Source of the DNA: a virus
Virus record (IMG/VR): IMGVR_UViG_3300036781_000342
Coordinates: 1-52,666 of that record
Direction: 5' to 3' (one strand)
DNA length: 52,666 nt
Shown here one piece after another: positions 23,196-30,398 of this stretch (its first letter is position 1; the number at the start of each line of letters is the position of its first letter). The notes under the pieces were generated by a model that ran no database searches, had not been told where the DNA came from, and saw only the letters and a program-made list of their open reading frames with translations. A program made the translations under genes and the position numbers.

Positions 23196-23302
23196 GACCC
23201 CGTCGCCACCCCTGCGACGAATCGACGGCCGAATGGCTCGTCATCGCCTTCGTCGTGCTCGTCGTCCTGCCCGTCATCTTCACCGGCCTGTCGTTCATCT
23301 AG
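23192..23302 (+). CDS. 36-residue single-pass membrane microprotein
   Basis: ATGA overlap with the preceding gene. A charged N-terminus (MRPRRHPCDESTAEW) leads into one hydrophobic helix (LVIAFVVLVVLPVIFTGLSFI) that runs to the C-terminus. Likely an inner-membrane early phage peptide, perhaps for exclusion or host take-over, which is speculation. Confidence 0.6.
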   Translation: MRPRRHPCDESTAEWLVIAFVVLVVLPVIFTGLSFI

Positions 23303-23311
23303 GAGCCCTCA

Positions 23312-23632
23312 ATGATCAACCGCGCTGAACTGGAAGAGGCGTGCGAGTTCTTTCGCAGGCGTCTCAATGAAAATAAGCCCCATCATCACCACGCCGCTGT
23401 TCTGGTGGACGCCGCGGAAGCCCACCTAGCCACGCTCCCGAAGACCAAGATGGTCGAGGTGTGGCACCTCGAATATGCGCGGCTTCAGAGCGAGGGCTAT
23501 TGGGCGGCGCTGGTGGAGGGCGGTTTCACCACCGCGCAAAGCGCAAAGCGCGAGGCCGAGCGGATGGGCCACGACAGCAAGAATGCTTGTCTCTGCGTCA
23601 CCGGCCCCCACCAGCAAGAGGTGCCCGCATGA
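23312..23632 (+). CDS. Uncharacterised early protein
   Basis: 106 residues; AGGAGCCCTCA gives the ribosome site before the ATG. An N-terminal helix (RAELEEACEFFRRRLNEN), a histidine run (PHHHHAA) and a second helix (TTAQSAKREAERMGHDSK) are visible. No known family. Confidence 0.65.
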   Translation: MINRAELEEACEFFRRRLNENKPHHHHAAVLVDAAEAHLATLPKTKMVEVWHLEYARLQSEGYWAALVEGGFTTAQSAKREAERMGHDSKNACLCVTGPHQQEVPA

Positions 23633-23847
23633 GCACGCCACACCTGCACGCCTTCACGGCCACCGTCACCTTCAATGACGGCGGCGAACCGCGCGAAATC
23701 CCGTACGACGCCCTGTGCGGGCTCAACGGCGGATTCTATTTCCAGGCTCTGGGCTCGCCATCGACGTGGCTGCCGGCCGACCGCATCGCCGAGATCGAGA
23801 TGACGGACAATCCGCACTATGTGGCGGGTGGTATGGTGGCGCAATGA
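23629..23847 (+). CDS. Small beta-rich phage protein
   Basis: 72 residues, ATGA overlap. Alternating strands: HAFTATVTFNDGGEPREI, GGFYFQALG, then ADRIAEIEMTDNP, a small barrel-like layout. No family recognised. Confidence 0.6.
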   Translation: MSTPHLHAFTATVTFNDGGEPREIPYDALCGLNGGFYFQALGSPSTWLPADRIAEIEMTDNPHYVAGGMVAQ

Positions 23848-24050
23848 ATCCCTTCGCTTGGTTCGCCATAGCCCTCTTAGCTGGCGGTTTCACTTGGTTT
23901 TGCGCTTCAGAGGACACCCGCACCCGTCAGTACGTCGCCGACTGCGACCAGCAGGGTGGCCGCGTGGTCCGTATGTACCTGCAGCAACACATGCGCTGGA
24001 TGCAGTGCGTTCACGGCCTCGAAGTCGTGACACTGCCGCAAGACCGATGA
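23844..24050 (+). CDS. Small membrane-anchored or exported protein
   Basis: 68 residues, ATGA overlap. Residues 3-19 (PFAWFAIALLAGGFTWF) form a membrane segment or signal. The remainder (Cys34, Cys55) is a short periplasmic-type domain: VADCDQQGGRVVRMYLQ, WMQCVHGLEV, where two cysteines could pair. Possible superinfection-exclusion candidate by topology only. Confidence 0.6.
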   Translation: MNPFAWFAIALLAGGFTWFCASEDTRTRQYVADCDQQGGRVVRMYLQQHMRWMQCVHGLEVVTLPQDR

Positions 24051-24337
24051 CCCTCGACGAACTCCGCGCCGACCGGCCCAACCTCGGCTTCGCCGTCTAC
24101 GCCTACGAGCCTGGCAAGCCCGTGACGCTGGAGATCCACGACGCCGACGGCCAGACCTACAGCGTCACGACACCGACGCTCGAGGCGGCGATCGGCGTTG
24201 CGTTTCCGTCTGTTGTTTCAAGGGTGCCGTCCGGCGACGAGTCGCACTCGTCGTCGCTGCGGCCGCGGCGCTACTCGCCTTCAGTGGCTGAGGAAGCGGA
24301 CGGCCCCGTTGAAACAACAGGCGATGTGTTTTCGTAG
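24047..24337 (+). CDS. Small phage protein with Ser-rich tail
   Basis: 96 residues, ATGA overlap. MTLDELRADRPNLGFAVYAYEPGKPVTLEIHDADG is a compact alpha/beta start also found in other phage hypothetical proteins. TPTLEAAIGVAFP follows, then a Ser-rich unstructured tail. Function unknown. Confidence 0.6.
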   Translation: MTLDELRADRPNLGFAVYAYEPGKPVTLEIHDADGQTYSVTTPTLEAAIGVAFPSVVSRVPSGDESHSSSLRPRRYSPSVAEEADGPVETTGDVFS

Positions 24338-24346
24338 GAGACAACG

Positions 24347-24565
24347 ATGGCCGTTAATATTCCCCTGGGCGACACCCGCTTGTCTGTGCAGGTCGACGAC
24401 GACACCGTGTGGCTTATCTTCCACACCGACGCAGGCAAGTCCGTCATGCTCAACATGGCCAGCATCGCCGACAAGGCGGCGGCAGAGGGCTTCATTAAGG
24501 CTGCCCTTAACCAATGGTTCAACGAGCGCGTCGATCAAGCCAAGGCACTTCGCCAAGGTGCCTAA
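24347..24565 (+). CDS. Small alpha/beta phage protein
   Basis: 72 residues, GGAGACAACG before the ATG. Two or three strands (MAVNIPLGDTRLSVQVD, VWLIFHTDAG) precede two helices (MASIADKAAAEGFIKAAL, QWFNERVDQAKALRQ). No family recognised. Confidence 0.65.
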   Translation: MAVNIPLGDTRLSVQVDDDTVWLIFHTDAGKSVMLNMASIADKAAAEGFIKAALNQWFNERVDQAKALRQGA

Positions 24566-24566
24566 C

Positions 24567-24743
24567 GTGCCTGACCAACAGCCGCCGCCCCACCAATGCC
24601 AATACTGCGGGCGGGACATGGCGCGCGAGAGCCACAAGCTCGACTGCCGGATCGTGCGCGACATCGACGGCATTGAAGGCTACCTAGACATCCCGGCGTT
24701 CCTGGATGTGCGGCGTGGTAAGCAGAGCGACGTGTTTGACTAG
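24567..24743 (+). CDS. Small zinc-finger-like protein
   Basis: 58 residues from a GTG at 24567 just after the previous stop. C-x-x-C and H-x4-C (CQYCGRDM, SHKLDC, residues 11-29) form a probable C2HC zinc site. The rest is acidic. Likely a small nucleic-acid-binding or adaptor protein. Confidence 0.55.
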   Translation: MPDQQPPPHQCQYCGRDMARESHKLDCRIVRDIDGIEGYLDIPAFLDVRRGKQSDVFD

Positions 24744-24750
24744 GGAGACG

Positions 24751-24873
24751 ATGATGCCGTTCACCAACGACGAGATCAGAAATATCGCTCGCGTAACGCT
24801 CGACCACTATGAGATGCGCCACTACCGCCGCCCGCCGCTGTGGCGGCGATTCTTGCGTTGGTTCGGTCTCTAG
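24751..24873 (+). CDS. 40-residue basic-tailed microprotein
   Basis: Starts ATGATG with GGGAG four to five bases upstream. An acidic helix (TNDEIRNIARVTLDHYEMR) is followed by a basic, aromatic tail (RRPPLWRRFLRWFGL) that could lie on a membrane. It is the last gene before the TCTGACGTCAGA palindrome. Clear ribosome site supports translation. Confidence 0.5.
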   Translation: MMPFTNDEIRNIARVTLDHYEMRHYRRPPLWRRFLRWFGL

Positions 24874-24885
24874 TCACGCCAGCCC

Positions 24886-24914
24886 TGTCTGACGTCAGAC
24901 AAATCCGTTAAACT
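24886..24914 (+). promoter_or_regulatory. Perfect TGTCTGACGTCAGACA palindrome with promoter
   Basis: The 16-base palindrome at 24886-24901 is the most symmetric member of the TCTGAC family. TAAACT (24909-24914) is a possible -10, and TGTCTG lies where the -35 would be, 17 bases away. A dimeric regulator binding here would control the methyltransferase-primase operon. Confidence 0.6.
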
Positions 24915-24946
24915 AGACGCTCCCGCGCACCCTCGAGGCGAGCCGT

Positions 24947-25660
24947 TTGACCCTTCTGTTAGGTGACTGTCGCGACGTCCTGCCGACGCTGGAACTCGCC
25001 GACGCCGCAATCACAGACCCGCCATACGGCGACACGAGCCTGGAGTGGGATCGCCGTGTAGATGGTTGGGTGGCGGTGTTGGCGCGGGCGCTCAAGCCGG
25101 CGGCCAGTGTGTGGGTGTTCGGCAGCTTGCGCTTCCTCGTGCCGGTCTTTGCCGAGTTGGAAGCGGCCGGCTTTCGCTACAGCCAGGACATCGTTTGGCA
25201 TAAGCAAAACGGCACTGGCTTCCACGCCGACCGCTTCCGGCGTGTCCACGAGCACGCGGCGATGTTCTACCGGGGTGCGTGGTCCGACGTCTACCACGAC
25301 ACGCAGTACACAGCCGACGCGACGGCGCGGACAGTGCGTCGGAAGAAGCGGCCAGCGCATACCGGCCACATCGAAGCGTCGCACTACGTCAGCCACGACG
25401 GCGGCCCGCGCATGATGCGGAGCGTGTTGGACGTCCGTAACGAACACGGCCGAGCGGTTCACCCGACCCAAAAGCCTGTCGAACTGATAGAGCCTCTGGT
25501 GCGCTACAGCGTGCCGCCCGGCGGCTTGGTCGTAGACCCGTTCGCCGGCAGTGCTTCGACCTGCCTCGCAGCGATAAGCGCCGGCCGACGCTACGTCGGC
25601 ATCGAGAAAAACGCCGACTATTTCGCAATGGCGCAACAGCGGATTGGAGTCTTCCTGTGA
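24947..25660 (+). CDS. DNA methyltransferase, beta class (N6-adenine or N4-cytosine)
   Basis: 237 residues from a TTG at 24947 (GAGGCGAG upstream). Motif IV DPPYGD (24-29) precedes motif I DPFAGSAST (about 196-204), the order of beta-class amino-methyltransferases. HPTQKPVELIEPLVRYS is motif X and the ADRFRRVHEHAAMF region is the probable target recognition part. No restriction endonuclease gene is beside it, so it is an orphan enzyme, probably protecting phage DNA or marking replicated DNA. It overlaps the primase gene by GTGA. Confidence 0.88.
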   Translation: MTLLLGDCRDVLPTLELADAAITDPPYGDTSLEWDRRVDGWVAVLARALKPAASVWVFGSLRFLVPVFAELEAAGFRYSQDIVWHKQNGTGFHADRFRRVHEHAAMFYRGAWSDVYHDTQYTADATARTVRRKKRPAHTGHIEASHYVSHDGGPRMMRSVLDVRNEHGRAVHPTQKPVELIEPLVRYSVPPGGLVVDPFAGSASTCLAAISAGRRYVGIEKNADYFAMAQQRIGVFL

Positions 25661-27849
25661 CCGGCAATCCGTTCCGTTCGTTCTTCGATGCGGGCTATCA
25701 GCGCTTGATACCCGTGGTGCCACCCGGTGCGCCGCTGTCGCCAAACTCGTCGCTCGCAAAGCGCATGGAGCGCGACGCCACCAAGGATGCGCGCGGCAAG
25801 GCGCCTGGCGTGCTGGGTGGCGATGGTCTCTGGCGTGGCGTCGACTGGCTAAAGATCGTCGTAAGTGAGCAGCTGCTCGACGAGTGGAACAGCTGGCAAG
25901 CCGGCGTAGGCATCCGCACCGGCGCGGGTTTGGTGGCTGTCGACATCGACACGTTGGACCCACAGCTCGCCAAGATCGCCGACGACGCTGCGAGCGAACT
26001 GCTGGGGCCATCGCCGGCGCGCATCGGCCGCGCCCCGAAGACCCTGCGCGTCTACCGCTGCACCGAAGACCGGCCCTACCAGCGCGCAACCTTCGCCGGC
26101 GGCATCGTCGAGTTGCTGACAGAGGGCAAGCAATTCGTCGCGTCCGGCATCCACCCCAAGACCGGCAAGCCCTACGAGTGGCAGCCTTACGCCATGCCGT
26201 TCACGGCCCTGGTCGAAGTCACTGGCGTCCAGCTCGACGCCTTCTTCGCCCGCCTGACCGAGATCCTGCCCGCAACCGAGATCAGCACCGAAGCCACAGC
26301 AGCGCGCGCCGACGTCGACCAGGCGCAGCTTGCAGGCAATCCAGACACGGTGGACGAAGCCGTGGCCGCGCTCCCAAACAACTTCGAGGACCGCGACAGC
26401 TACATCCGCGTCGGCGCTGCCATCAAGGCCGCCATCCCTGACGACCCGGAACACGGCCTCGAACTCTTCCAGGATTGGGCCAGCAAGTGGCACGACTACG
26501 ACGCCGACAACACAGCATCGGATTGGAAGCGGCTCAAGCCACCTTTCAGCGTCGGTGCGCAGTACCTCTACAGCCTCGCCAGCGAGCACGGCGACTTCAG
26601 CACCGCAGATGCATGGTTCACCGGCTCTAGCGCACCAGCGGGCTCCGCAGGTGTAGCAAAGACGATTTGGGATGAGGCACCGGCCGAGGCAGAGCCTGAG
26701 TTGCCGCCGCTCCAGTGGGCAAACACGCGCACCTGGCGCCAGACCGAAGCGCCCAAGCGGGAGTGGGAGGTAGACGGCTTCATCCCGCGCGGCGTCGTCA
26801 CGCTGGTCTATGGTGAGGGTGGCGTCGGCAAGACGCTCGTGATGCACCAGTACGCCGCGTGCGCCGCCGCAGGCGTCAAATGGCTGGGCCAACCGACCCG
26901 GCCGGCGCGCGTCATGTGCGTGTTCTGCGAGGACGACGAAGACGAGCTCCACCGGCGCCATCAGGCGATCATCAAGGCGTGCGGCATCGAGGGCGATTCC
27001 GTCGACGACAACCTGCGCATCATCTCACGCGCCGGCGAAGACAACCTGATCGTTGGCTTCAGCCGCTCGGGCGCTGCGATGCAGAAGACCGCTTTTTGGC
27101 ATCAGCTCAACCGCGAAGCCGATGCGTGGCAGCCCGACGTGCTGATCCTCGACACGATCGCCGACATCTATGGCGGGTCGGAGATAGACCGTATGCAGGT
27201 CAACCAGTTCGTGAAGGTCGGGCTTGGCGGCCTGGCGCCCAAGAACAGCAAGCGGTCGGTGATAGCCCTGGGCCATCCATCGGTGGCCGGTAGGTCTGAG
27301 GGGCGCAGCGGATCCACAGCCTGGTCCAACGCCTCGCGCCATAGAAACTACATGCGCCGGCCCAAGGGCAAGGAAAAGGGCAACGAGCGCGAGATAGAGG
27401 GGATGAAGACCAACCGCGGCGCGGTCGGCAACCTGTTGCAGGTCGAGTGGAAGGCCGGCGCGTTCTCGATCGTCGCCTCGTCTACCCAGATAGACCTAAA
27501 CGCTTTTAAAGAGGCTGCGGTGGCCAGTGTGGCGCGGGAGCAGACGACAGAGGGTCGCGAGGAAGCCGCTGTGCTGGCGGCTGTGGCGGCCGCGCGCACG
27601 GCGTGCCTGCCGCTGGGCATGTCGGCCCGGTCGTACAACACGTATGCCCCGCGCGCCCTGCGCGTCGCGTTCCCTGAGATCATGCGCCTAGTGCGCGGCG
27701 ATGACGCCATCGTTGAAGACGTGATGCGCCGACTACTGAGCAGCGGTCGTGTCAGGGCGGCAACCTGGCGGAACCCCGCGCGCAGGCACGACGTGTCGGG
27801 CTATGAGGTCGTTACGGCCGCATCGGCAGGGACCGACATATTCAATTGA
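25657..27849 (+). CDS. Primase-helicase (prim-pol plus RepA-like AAA ATPase)
   Basis: 730 residues from a GTG at 25657. Residues about 1-200 are the bifunctional primase/polymerase domain (GVGIRTGAGLVAVDID with the metal-binding Asp pair; later SGIHPKTG). About 225-310 is a PriCT-2-like linker (ALPNNFEDRDSYIRVGAAIKAA, WASKW). The ATPase domain has Walker A GEGGVGKT (about 386-393), Walker B VLILDTIADIYGG (about 490) and the sensor ALGHPS. The C-terminal part (LPLGMSARSYNTYAPRAL) is winged-helix-like. It primes and unwinds phage DNA. The gene ends just before the terminator and iteron island, a natural place for a replication origin. Confidence 0.87.
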   Translation: MTGNPFRSFFDAGYQRLIPVVPPGAPLSPNSSLAKRMERDATKDARGKAPGVLGGDGLWRGVDWLKIVVSEQLLDEWNSWQAGVGIRTGAGLVAVDIDTLDPQLAKIADDAASELLGPSPARIGRAPKTLRVYRCTEDRPYQRATFAGGIVELLTEGKQFVASGIHPKTGKPYEWQPYAMPFTALVEVTGVQLDAFFARLTEILPATEISTEATAARADVDQAQLAGNPDTVDEAVAALPNNFEDRDSYIRVGAAIKAAIPDDPEHGLELFQDWASKWHDYDADNTASDWKRLKPPFSVGAQYLYSLASEHGDFSTADAWFTGSSAPAGSAGVAKTIWDEAPAEAEPELPPLQWANTRTWRQTEAPKREWEVDGFIPRGVVTLVYGEGGVGKTLVMHQYAACAAAGVKWLGQPTRPARVMCVFCEDDEDELHRRHQAIIKACGIEGDSVDDNLRIISRAGEDNLIVGFSRSGAAMQKTAFWHQLNREADAWQPDVLILDTIADIYGGSEIDRMQVNQFVKVGLGGLAPKNSKRSVIALGHPSVAGRSEGRSGSTAWSNASRHRNYMRRPKGKEKGNEREIEGMKTNRGAVGNLLQVEWKAGAFSIVASSTQIDLNAFKEAAVASVAREQTTEGREEAAVLAAVAAARTACLPLGMSARSYNTYAPRALRVAFPEIMRLVRGDDAIVEDVMRRLLSSGRVRAATWRNPARRHDVSGYEVVTAASAGTDIFN

Positions 27850-27872
27850 GCGACATACAAACGCCAAGAGAC

Positions 27873-27903
27873 GCCCCGCCACAGTGCGGGGCTTTTCATT
27901 TGT
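27873..27903 (+). terminator. Rho-independent terminator of the rightward early operon
   Basis: GCCCCGC-CACAGT-GCGGGGC followed by TTTTCATTT, 23 bases after the primase stop. The 31 bases reappear exactly, inverted, at 28232-28262, and the inverted similarity continues outward through CGACATACAAA. Confidence 0.85.
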
Positions 27904-27910
27904 ATGCGGC

Positions 27911-28172
27911 GCGCGGCAGTCGTGCGCGGCACTGCGCGGCACTTCGGTTTTTGAGTGCGCGGCACTGCGCGGCAGTTGCTCTAGAATGCAAGCGGGCGTG
28001 CATTTCAGCCAAATGCGCGGCAGTCAAAGCAACTGACTTGACATACACGCTTGCGCGGCACTGCGCGGCAGTGCGCGGCAGTTGGTTTAAAATGCAAGCG
28101 GGCGTGCGTTATATGCTGTTTTGGCCATAGTGCGCGGCAGTGCGCGGCAGTGCGCAAGGCTAGTGCGCGGCA
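27911..28172 (+). repeat. Array of twelve TGCGCGGCA[CG]T iterons (gene-free island)
   Basis: The core GCGCGGCA occurs at 27911, 27924, 27934, 27957, 27967, 28015, 28053, 28063, 28073, 28132, 28142 and 28165, always on the plus strand. Neighbouring copies are often exactly 10 bases apart. AATGCAAGCGGGCGTGC occurs twice (27985-28001 and 28091-28107). The interval 27850-28284 contains no credible gene: frames there only repeat RHCAAV-like peptides. Following the primase-helicase and isolated by two terminators, it may be the replication origin or a regulatory RNA locus. Confidence 0.8.
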
Positions 28173-28231
28173 GTCACCCCTTATAGGGGGACGCCAAGCC
28201 AACTGTTGTTGGTCAAACGATAGGCCACCGC

Positions 28232-28262
28232 ACAAATGAAAAGCCCCGCACTGTGGCGGGGC
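28232..28262 (-). terminator. Terminator of the leftward small-gene unit
   Basis: Exact inverted copy of 27873-27903, so on the minus strand it reads GCCCCGC-loop-GCGGGGC then TTTTCATTT. It lies 22 bases past the stop of the last leftward gene. Confidence 0.85.
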
Positions 28263-28284
28263 CTAGGGTTTCATTTGTATGTCG

Positions 28285-28407
28285 TCATGGCGGCGGCCTG
28301 GCGCGGTTCGACCAATCGACCAATCGGCCAACGATGCGCTCGACAAGAGAGGGCAGGACGCTGAAGGCGACTATCAGCAGGGCGAGCAGGATTACGAGCT
28401 TGATCAT
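28285..28407 (-). CDS. 40-residue membrane microprotein
   Basis: ATGA overlap with the upstream gene. Residues 2-19 (IKLVILLALLIVAFSVLP) span the membrane, followed by an amphipathic basic tail (ERIVGRLVDWSNRARPPP). Last gene of the leftward unit before the terminator. Function unknown. Confidence 0.55.
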   Translation of the reverse strand: MIKLVILLALLIVAFSVLPSLVERIVGRLVDWSNRARPPP

Positions 28408-28652
28408 GTGGGCTGCTCTGCGATCGCCAAGATATGAACCCAGTTGCGTCTGTGAAACTCGGCCTCAACATGCCGCGTCATGTGCGTCCCGTACACGTTG
28501 GCGCGTTCCGCCATAGACCTCGCCACTTCCGCGGGGCTGCGTTTCGCCATCACAGCCCAGGGTGATGTCGGATAGGCGTAAGCCGTTGCGCCTGTCTCTG
28601 TGTCGCCCACCATGAAACCGCCGGAACGGTCGAACCTGCCAAGCAAAGCCAT
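28404..28652 (-). CDS. Uncharacterised small phage protein
   Basis: 82 residues from the ATG at 28652, one base after the previous stop; a longer in-frame reading is less likely. MALLGRFDRSGGFMVGDTETG begins beta-like, followed by SPAEVARSMAERANVYGTHM and a C-terminal helix. No family recognised. Confidence 0.6.
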   Translation of the reverse strand: MALLGRFDRSGGFMVGDTETGATAYAYPTSPWAVMAKRSPAEVARSMAERANVYGTHMTRHVEAEFHRRNWVHILAIAEQPT

Positions 28653-28653
28653 G

Positions 28654-28965
28654 TCACACGCTCCTGATGATTTGATAGCCAGCGGACCTAAGTTGGTCCG
28701 TCCATGACTCGCCGCCATCGTCGCGGATCTTCACCGCGCCAATGGTCATGTTGTGGGCGGCCGCCGTCTCGTCGGGGCCGCTCCCGAGCTCCCAACGTTT
28801 CACCGTCGCCCACTCGCCTGCGGCGCTGCAGGTGCAGTGGCCGGGGCTAGGCTGGTGAAACTGTATGGTGGCGATGTGCTCGCCCCTGGCGTCCAGGACC
28901 GTATAGGCAGACGCGATCGTGTTGGTTGGCGGGGTGGCCGGTGTGAGGCGCTGTGCGGCGTTCAT
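28654..28965 (-). CDS. Uncharacterised small phage protein
   Basis: 103 residues, ATGA overlap with the upstream gene. A beta-rich centre (AYTVLDARGEHIATIQFHQ, HCTCSAAGEW) and a C-terminal DDGGESWTDQLRSAGYQI are visible. No family recognised. Confidence 0.6.
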   Translation of the reverse strand: MNAAQRLTPATPPTNTIASAYTVLDARGEHIATIQFHQPSPGHCTCSAAGEWATVKRWELGSGPDETAAAHNMTIGAVKIRDDGGESWTDQLRSAGYQIIRSV

Positions 28966-29240
28966 TGGCCGTCTACCTTCGTCGGGTAGCGCTGGCTGCC
29001 GTGAGCGAACACGAACACGTAGGAGCCGTTAGGCAGGCCGCCGACGATCAGTTCGTCGCCGTAGGGCAAGCCACTCCAGCCCAGCTTGTTGCAGAGCGCC
29101 ACCGCGGCCCGCGCTGCGTTCTGCTCGAGGTGCAACGCGTGGTCAACGCCTAGCGTGATCGAACCCGACGCGCACGTCGCTTTGTAGCGGCTGCCGCGAA
29201 TGTTCGTCGGTCCCAGAAACTTCACTTGGATGGCTTGCAT
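28962..29240 (-). CDS. Conserved small phage protein (KFLGPTNIRGSR type)
   Basis: 92 residues from the ATG at 29240 (GGGAG seven bases upstream). QVKFLGPTNIRGSRYKATCASGSITL is a motif I recall from many phage and plasmid hypothetical proteins; LHLEQNAARAAVALCNKLGW and GGLPNGSYVFVF follow. It probably forms a small alpha/beta domain. Function unestablished. Confidence 0.68.
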   Translation of the reverse strand: MQAIQVKFLGPTNIRGSRYKATCASGSITLGVDHALHLEQNAARAAVALCNKLGWSGLPYGDELIVGGLPNGSYVFVFAHGSQRYPTKVDGQ

Positions 29241-29290
29241 TGTCTGTCTCCCGTTGTCTGACGTGTGACACTCTAGGCGTGTGAAATCGC

Positions 29291-29368
29291 TCAATCCTTG
29301 GCCATGCGGCAGAGCCGCAGTGCTACGATCAAGGCGAGTGCAAAGGCGATTAGGTAGGCTGTCAGCAT
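29291..29368 (-). CDS. 25-residue transmembrane microprotein
   Basis: MLTAYLIAFALALIVALRLC and a short basic end. The leader AGGAGACAGACA before its ATG is nearly the same as that of the next gene (GGGAGACAGACA), so both are probably translated. A single hydrophobic helix spans almost the whole peptide. Confidence 0.5.
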   Translation of the reverse strand: MLTAYLIAFALALIVALRLCRMAKD

Positions 29369-29399
29369 TGTCTGTCTCCTGTCGGTTGACGCTCAATGA

Positions 29400-29423
29400 G
29401 GCTGTGACGCGAACGCCACAGCC
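29400..29423 (-). terminator. Hairpin after the lipoprotein gene
   Basis: GGCTGTG / CACAGCC stem, 16 bases beyond the lipoprotein stop (leftward), followed by TCATTGAGCGTCAAC. A similar hairpin plus tail is at 29685-29722. It lacks a T-run, so it may only be a partial terminator. Confidence 0.4.
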
Positions 29424-29438
29424 CTGGGAGCGCCAGCG

Positions 29439-29642
29439 CTACTTGCCAGCGCTGCCTGCGCCACCGTCGCCACCGACGCCGCTGGTTGCCTTGGACGGGT
29501 CGCCGCACGAATAGCCGCTGTTGACGTACAGCGTCTTGCCGTCGCGCGTGACGGTGCAGGTGCCCATGGACGGGTCCGGCAGGCTTTCGCCGCAAGCGGC
29601 AAGGGTGACGGCAGCGACGGCGATTGCGATGATCTTCGACAT
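29439..29642 (-). CDS. Small phage lipoprotein
   Basis: 67 residues from the ATG at 29642 (AAGGAG seven bases upstream). The signal MSKIIAIAVAAVTLAACGES ends in a lipobox with Cys17, so it should be lipidated at the membrane. The mature part has two cysteines (TCTVTRDGKTLYVNSGYSC) and a Gly-rich tail (GVGGDGGAGSAGK). Expression from a prophage could give surface or superinfection effects, by analogy with other phage lipoproteins. Confidence 0.68.
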   Translation of the reverse strand: MSKIIAIAVAAVTLAACGESLPDPSMGTCTVTRDGKTLYVNSGYSCGDPSKATSGVGGDGGAGSAGK

Positions 29643-29699
29643 GATGGTTCTCCTTTGCTGGCCGCGGGATTGCGGCTTTGAGCCGTTGGCGCTCAATGA

Positions 29700-29722
29700 A
29701 GCGTCACCTTGCGGGTGACGCT
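29700..29722 (-). terminator. Hairpin after the 71-residue gene
   Basis: Perfect nine-base stem AGCGTCACC / GGTGACGCT with a five-base loop, between two leftward genes. It is followed on the minus strand by TCATTGAGCGCCAAC, almost the same tail as at 29385-29399, exactly 300 bases away. Confidence 0.5.
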
Positions 29723-29759
29723 CTAGGAACGTCAGGGGTCTGTCGTGTGGTGTCTGGTG

Positions 29760-29975
29760 TCAGACGCTGGATGCGTGCGAAATCGGCTCAAGGTTGACGC
29801 CAAACAGGCGGGCCATGACGCCAGCGAGGAAGGCGCGGTAGCACTCGCGACCATCCTGCATCGCCAGGAACATTTCGCCTGCAGTGGCGGGCCGGTCTGC
29901 GCCAATGGCGTACCACTGGGTGAGTAGCGGCGTGATGTCGGTGTGGAAGCCGTTCGGCTCTTTGCGCAGGGTCAT
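29760..29975 (-). CDS. Uncharacterised small phage protein
   Basis: 71 residues, AGGA seven bases before the ATG. Helical: NGFHTDITPLLTQWYAIGA, GEMFLAMQDGRECYRAFLAGVMARLFG. No membrane segment clear enough to call and no family recognised. Confidence 0.6.
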   Translation of the reverse strand: MTLRKEPNGFHTDITPLLTQWYAIGADRPATAGEMFLAMQDGRECYRAFLAGVMARLFGVNLEPISHASSV

Positions 29976-30051
29976 TCGTCTTTCCTGTTGTTGCTGGCAC
30001 TCACTAGAGGGGCGGCGGTTTGGAGCCGCGCGCCACTCAGGCGATGGTCAG

Positions 30052-30315
30052 CTATTCGGCGTCGGGGTCGACCAAGGTGATTTGGTCTTCGGTCCATTCG
30101 TCGCCGTTCTCGTCGAGGAACACCGTCTTGCCGTCGCGTGTGACGGTTTCCATGGCGTCCCAGAACATCTCCGAGCCACCTTCGTGGTCATAGCCAATCG
30201 AACCGTCTTCGTTGCGATAGAAGCACGCGATCTCAGCGCGAGCCGGGCACATCTCGTACGTACCGAGGATGGCGGCGCCGGTTGGGCTGATAGCTGCGAA
30301 TGTCTTTGTGGTCAT
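30052..30315 (-). CDS. Acidic small phage protein
   Basis: 87 residues from the ATG at 30315 (GGGAG eight bases upstream). Strands and turns with many acidic residues: RNEDGSIGYDHEGGSEMFWD, GKTVFLDENGDEWTEDQITL. The net charge suggests a DNA mimic or adaptor, which is only a guess. It has its own copy of the TTGACATCAGAC promoter. Confidence 0.6.
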   Translation of the reverse strand: MTTKTFAAISPTGAAILGTYEMCPARAEIACFYRNEDGSIGYDHEGGSEMFWDAMETVTRDGKTVFLDENGDEWTEDQITLVDPDAE

Positions 30316-30341
30316 TGCGATGTCTCCCGTTGCGATGTCCA

Positions 30342-30371
30342 CTTGTATGTCACTTGTATGTCTGATGTCAA
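30342..30371 (-). promoter_or_regulatory. Leftward promoter of the acidic protein gene
   Basis: Minus strand TTGACA (30366-30371), 18 bases beginning TCAGACATACAAG, TACAAG (30342-30347). Confidence 0.6.
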
Positions 30372-30398
30372 CACGAATCAGACGATTATTTTTGACAG

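Noticed and set aside
24947-25660. Restriction-modification system
   Set aside because: Only the methyltransferase is present; neighbours are a small peptide gene and the primase, with no endonuclease.
27846-28130. 94-codon frame across the iteron island
   Set aside because: It only encodes repeated RHCAAV-like peptides produced by the DNA repeat, has no ribosome site, and reads through a terminator.
27911-28172. CRISPR array
   Set aside because: Units are about 10 bases with irregular gaps, there are no 28-37-base repeats with unique spacers, and no cas gene is present.
28005-28235. Minus-strand frame across the iteron island
   Set aside because: Same reason: the peptide simply mirrors the repeat, and the leftward terminator lies just upstream of it.
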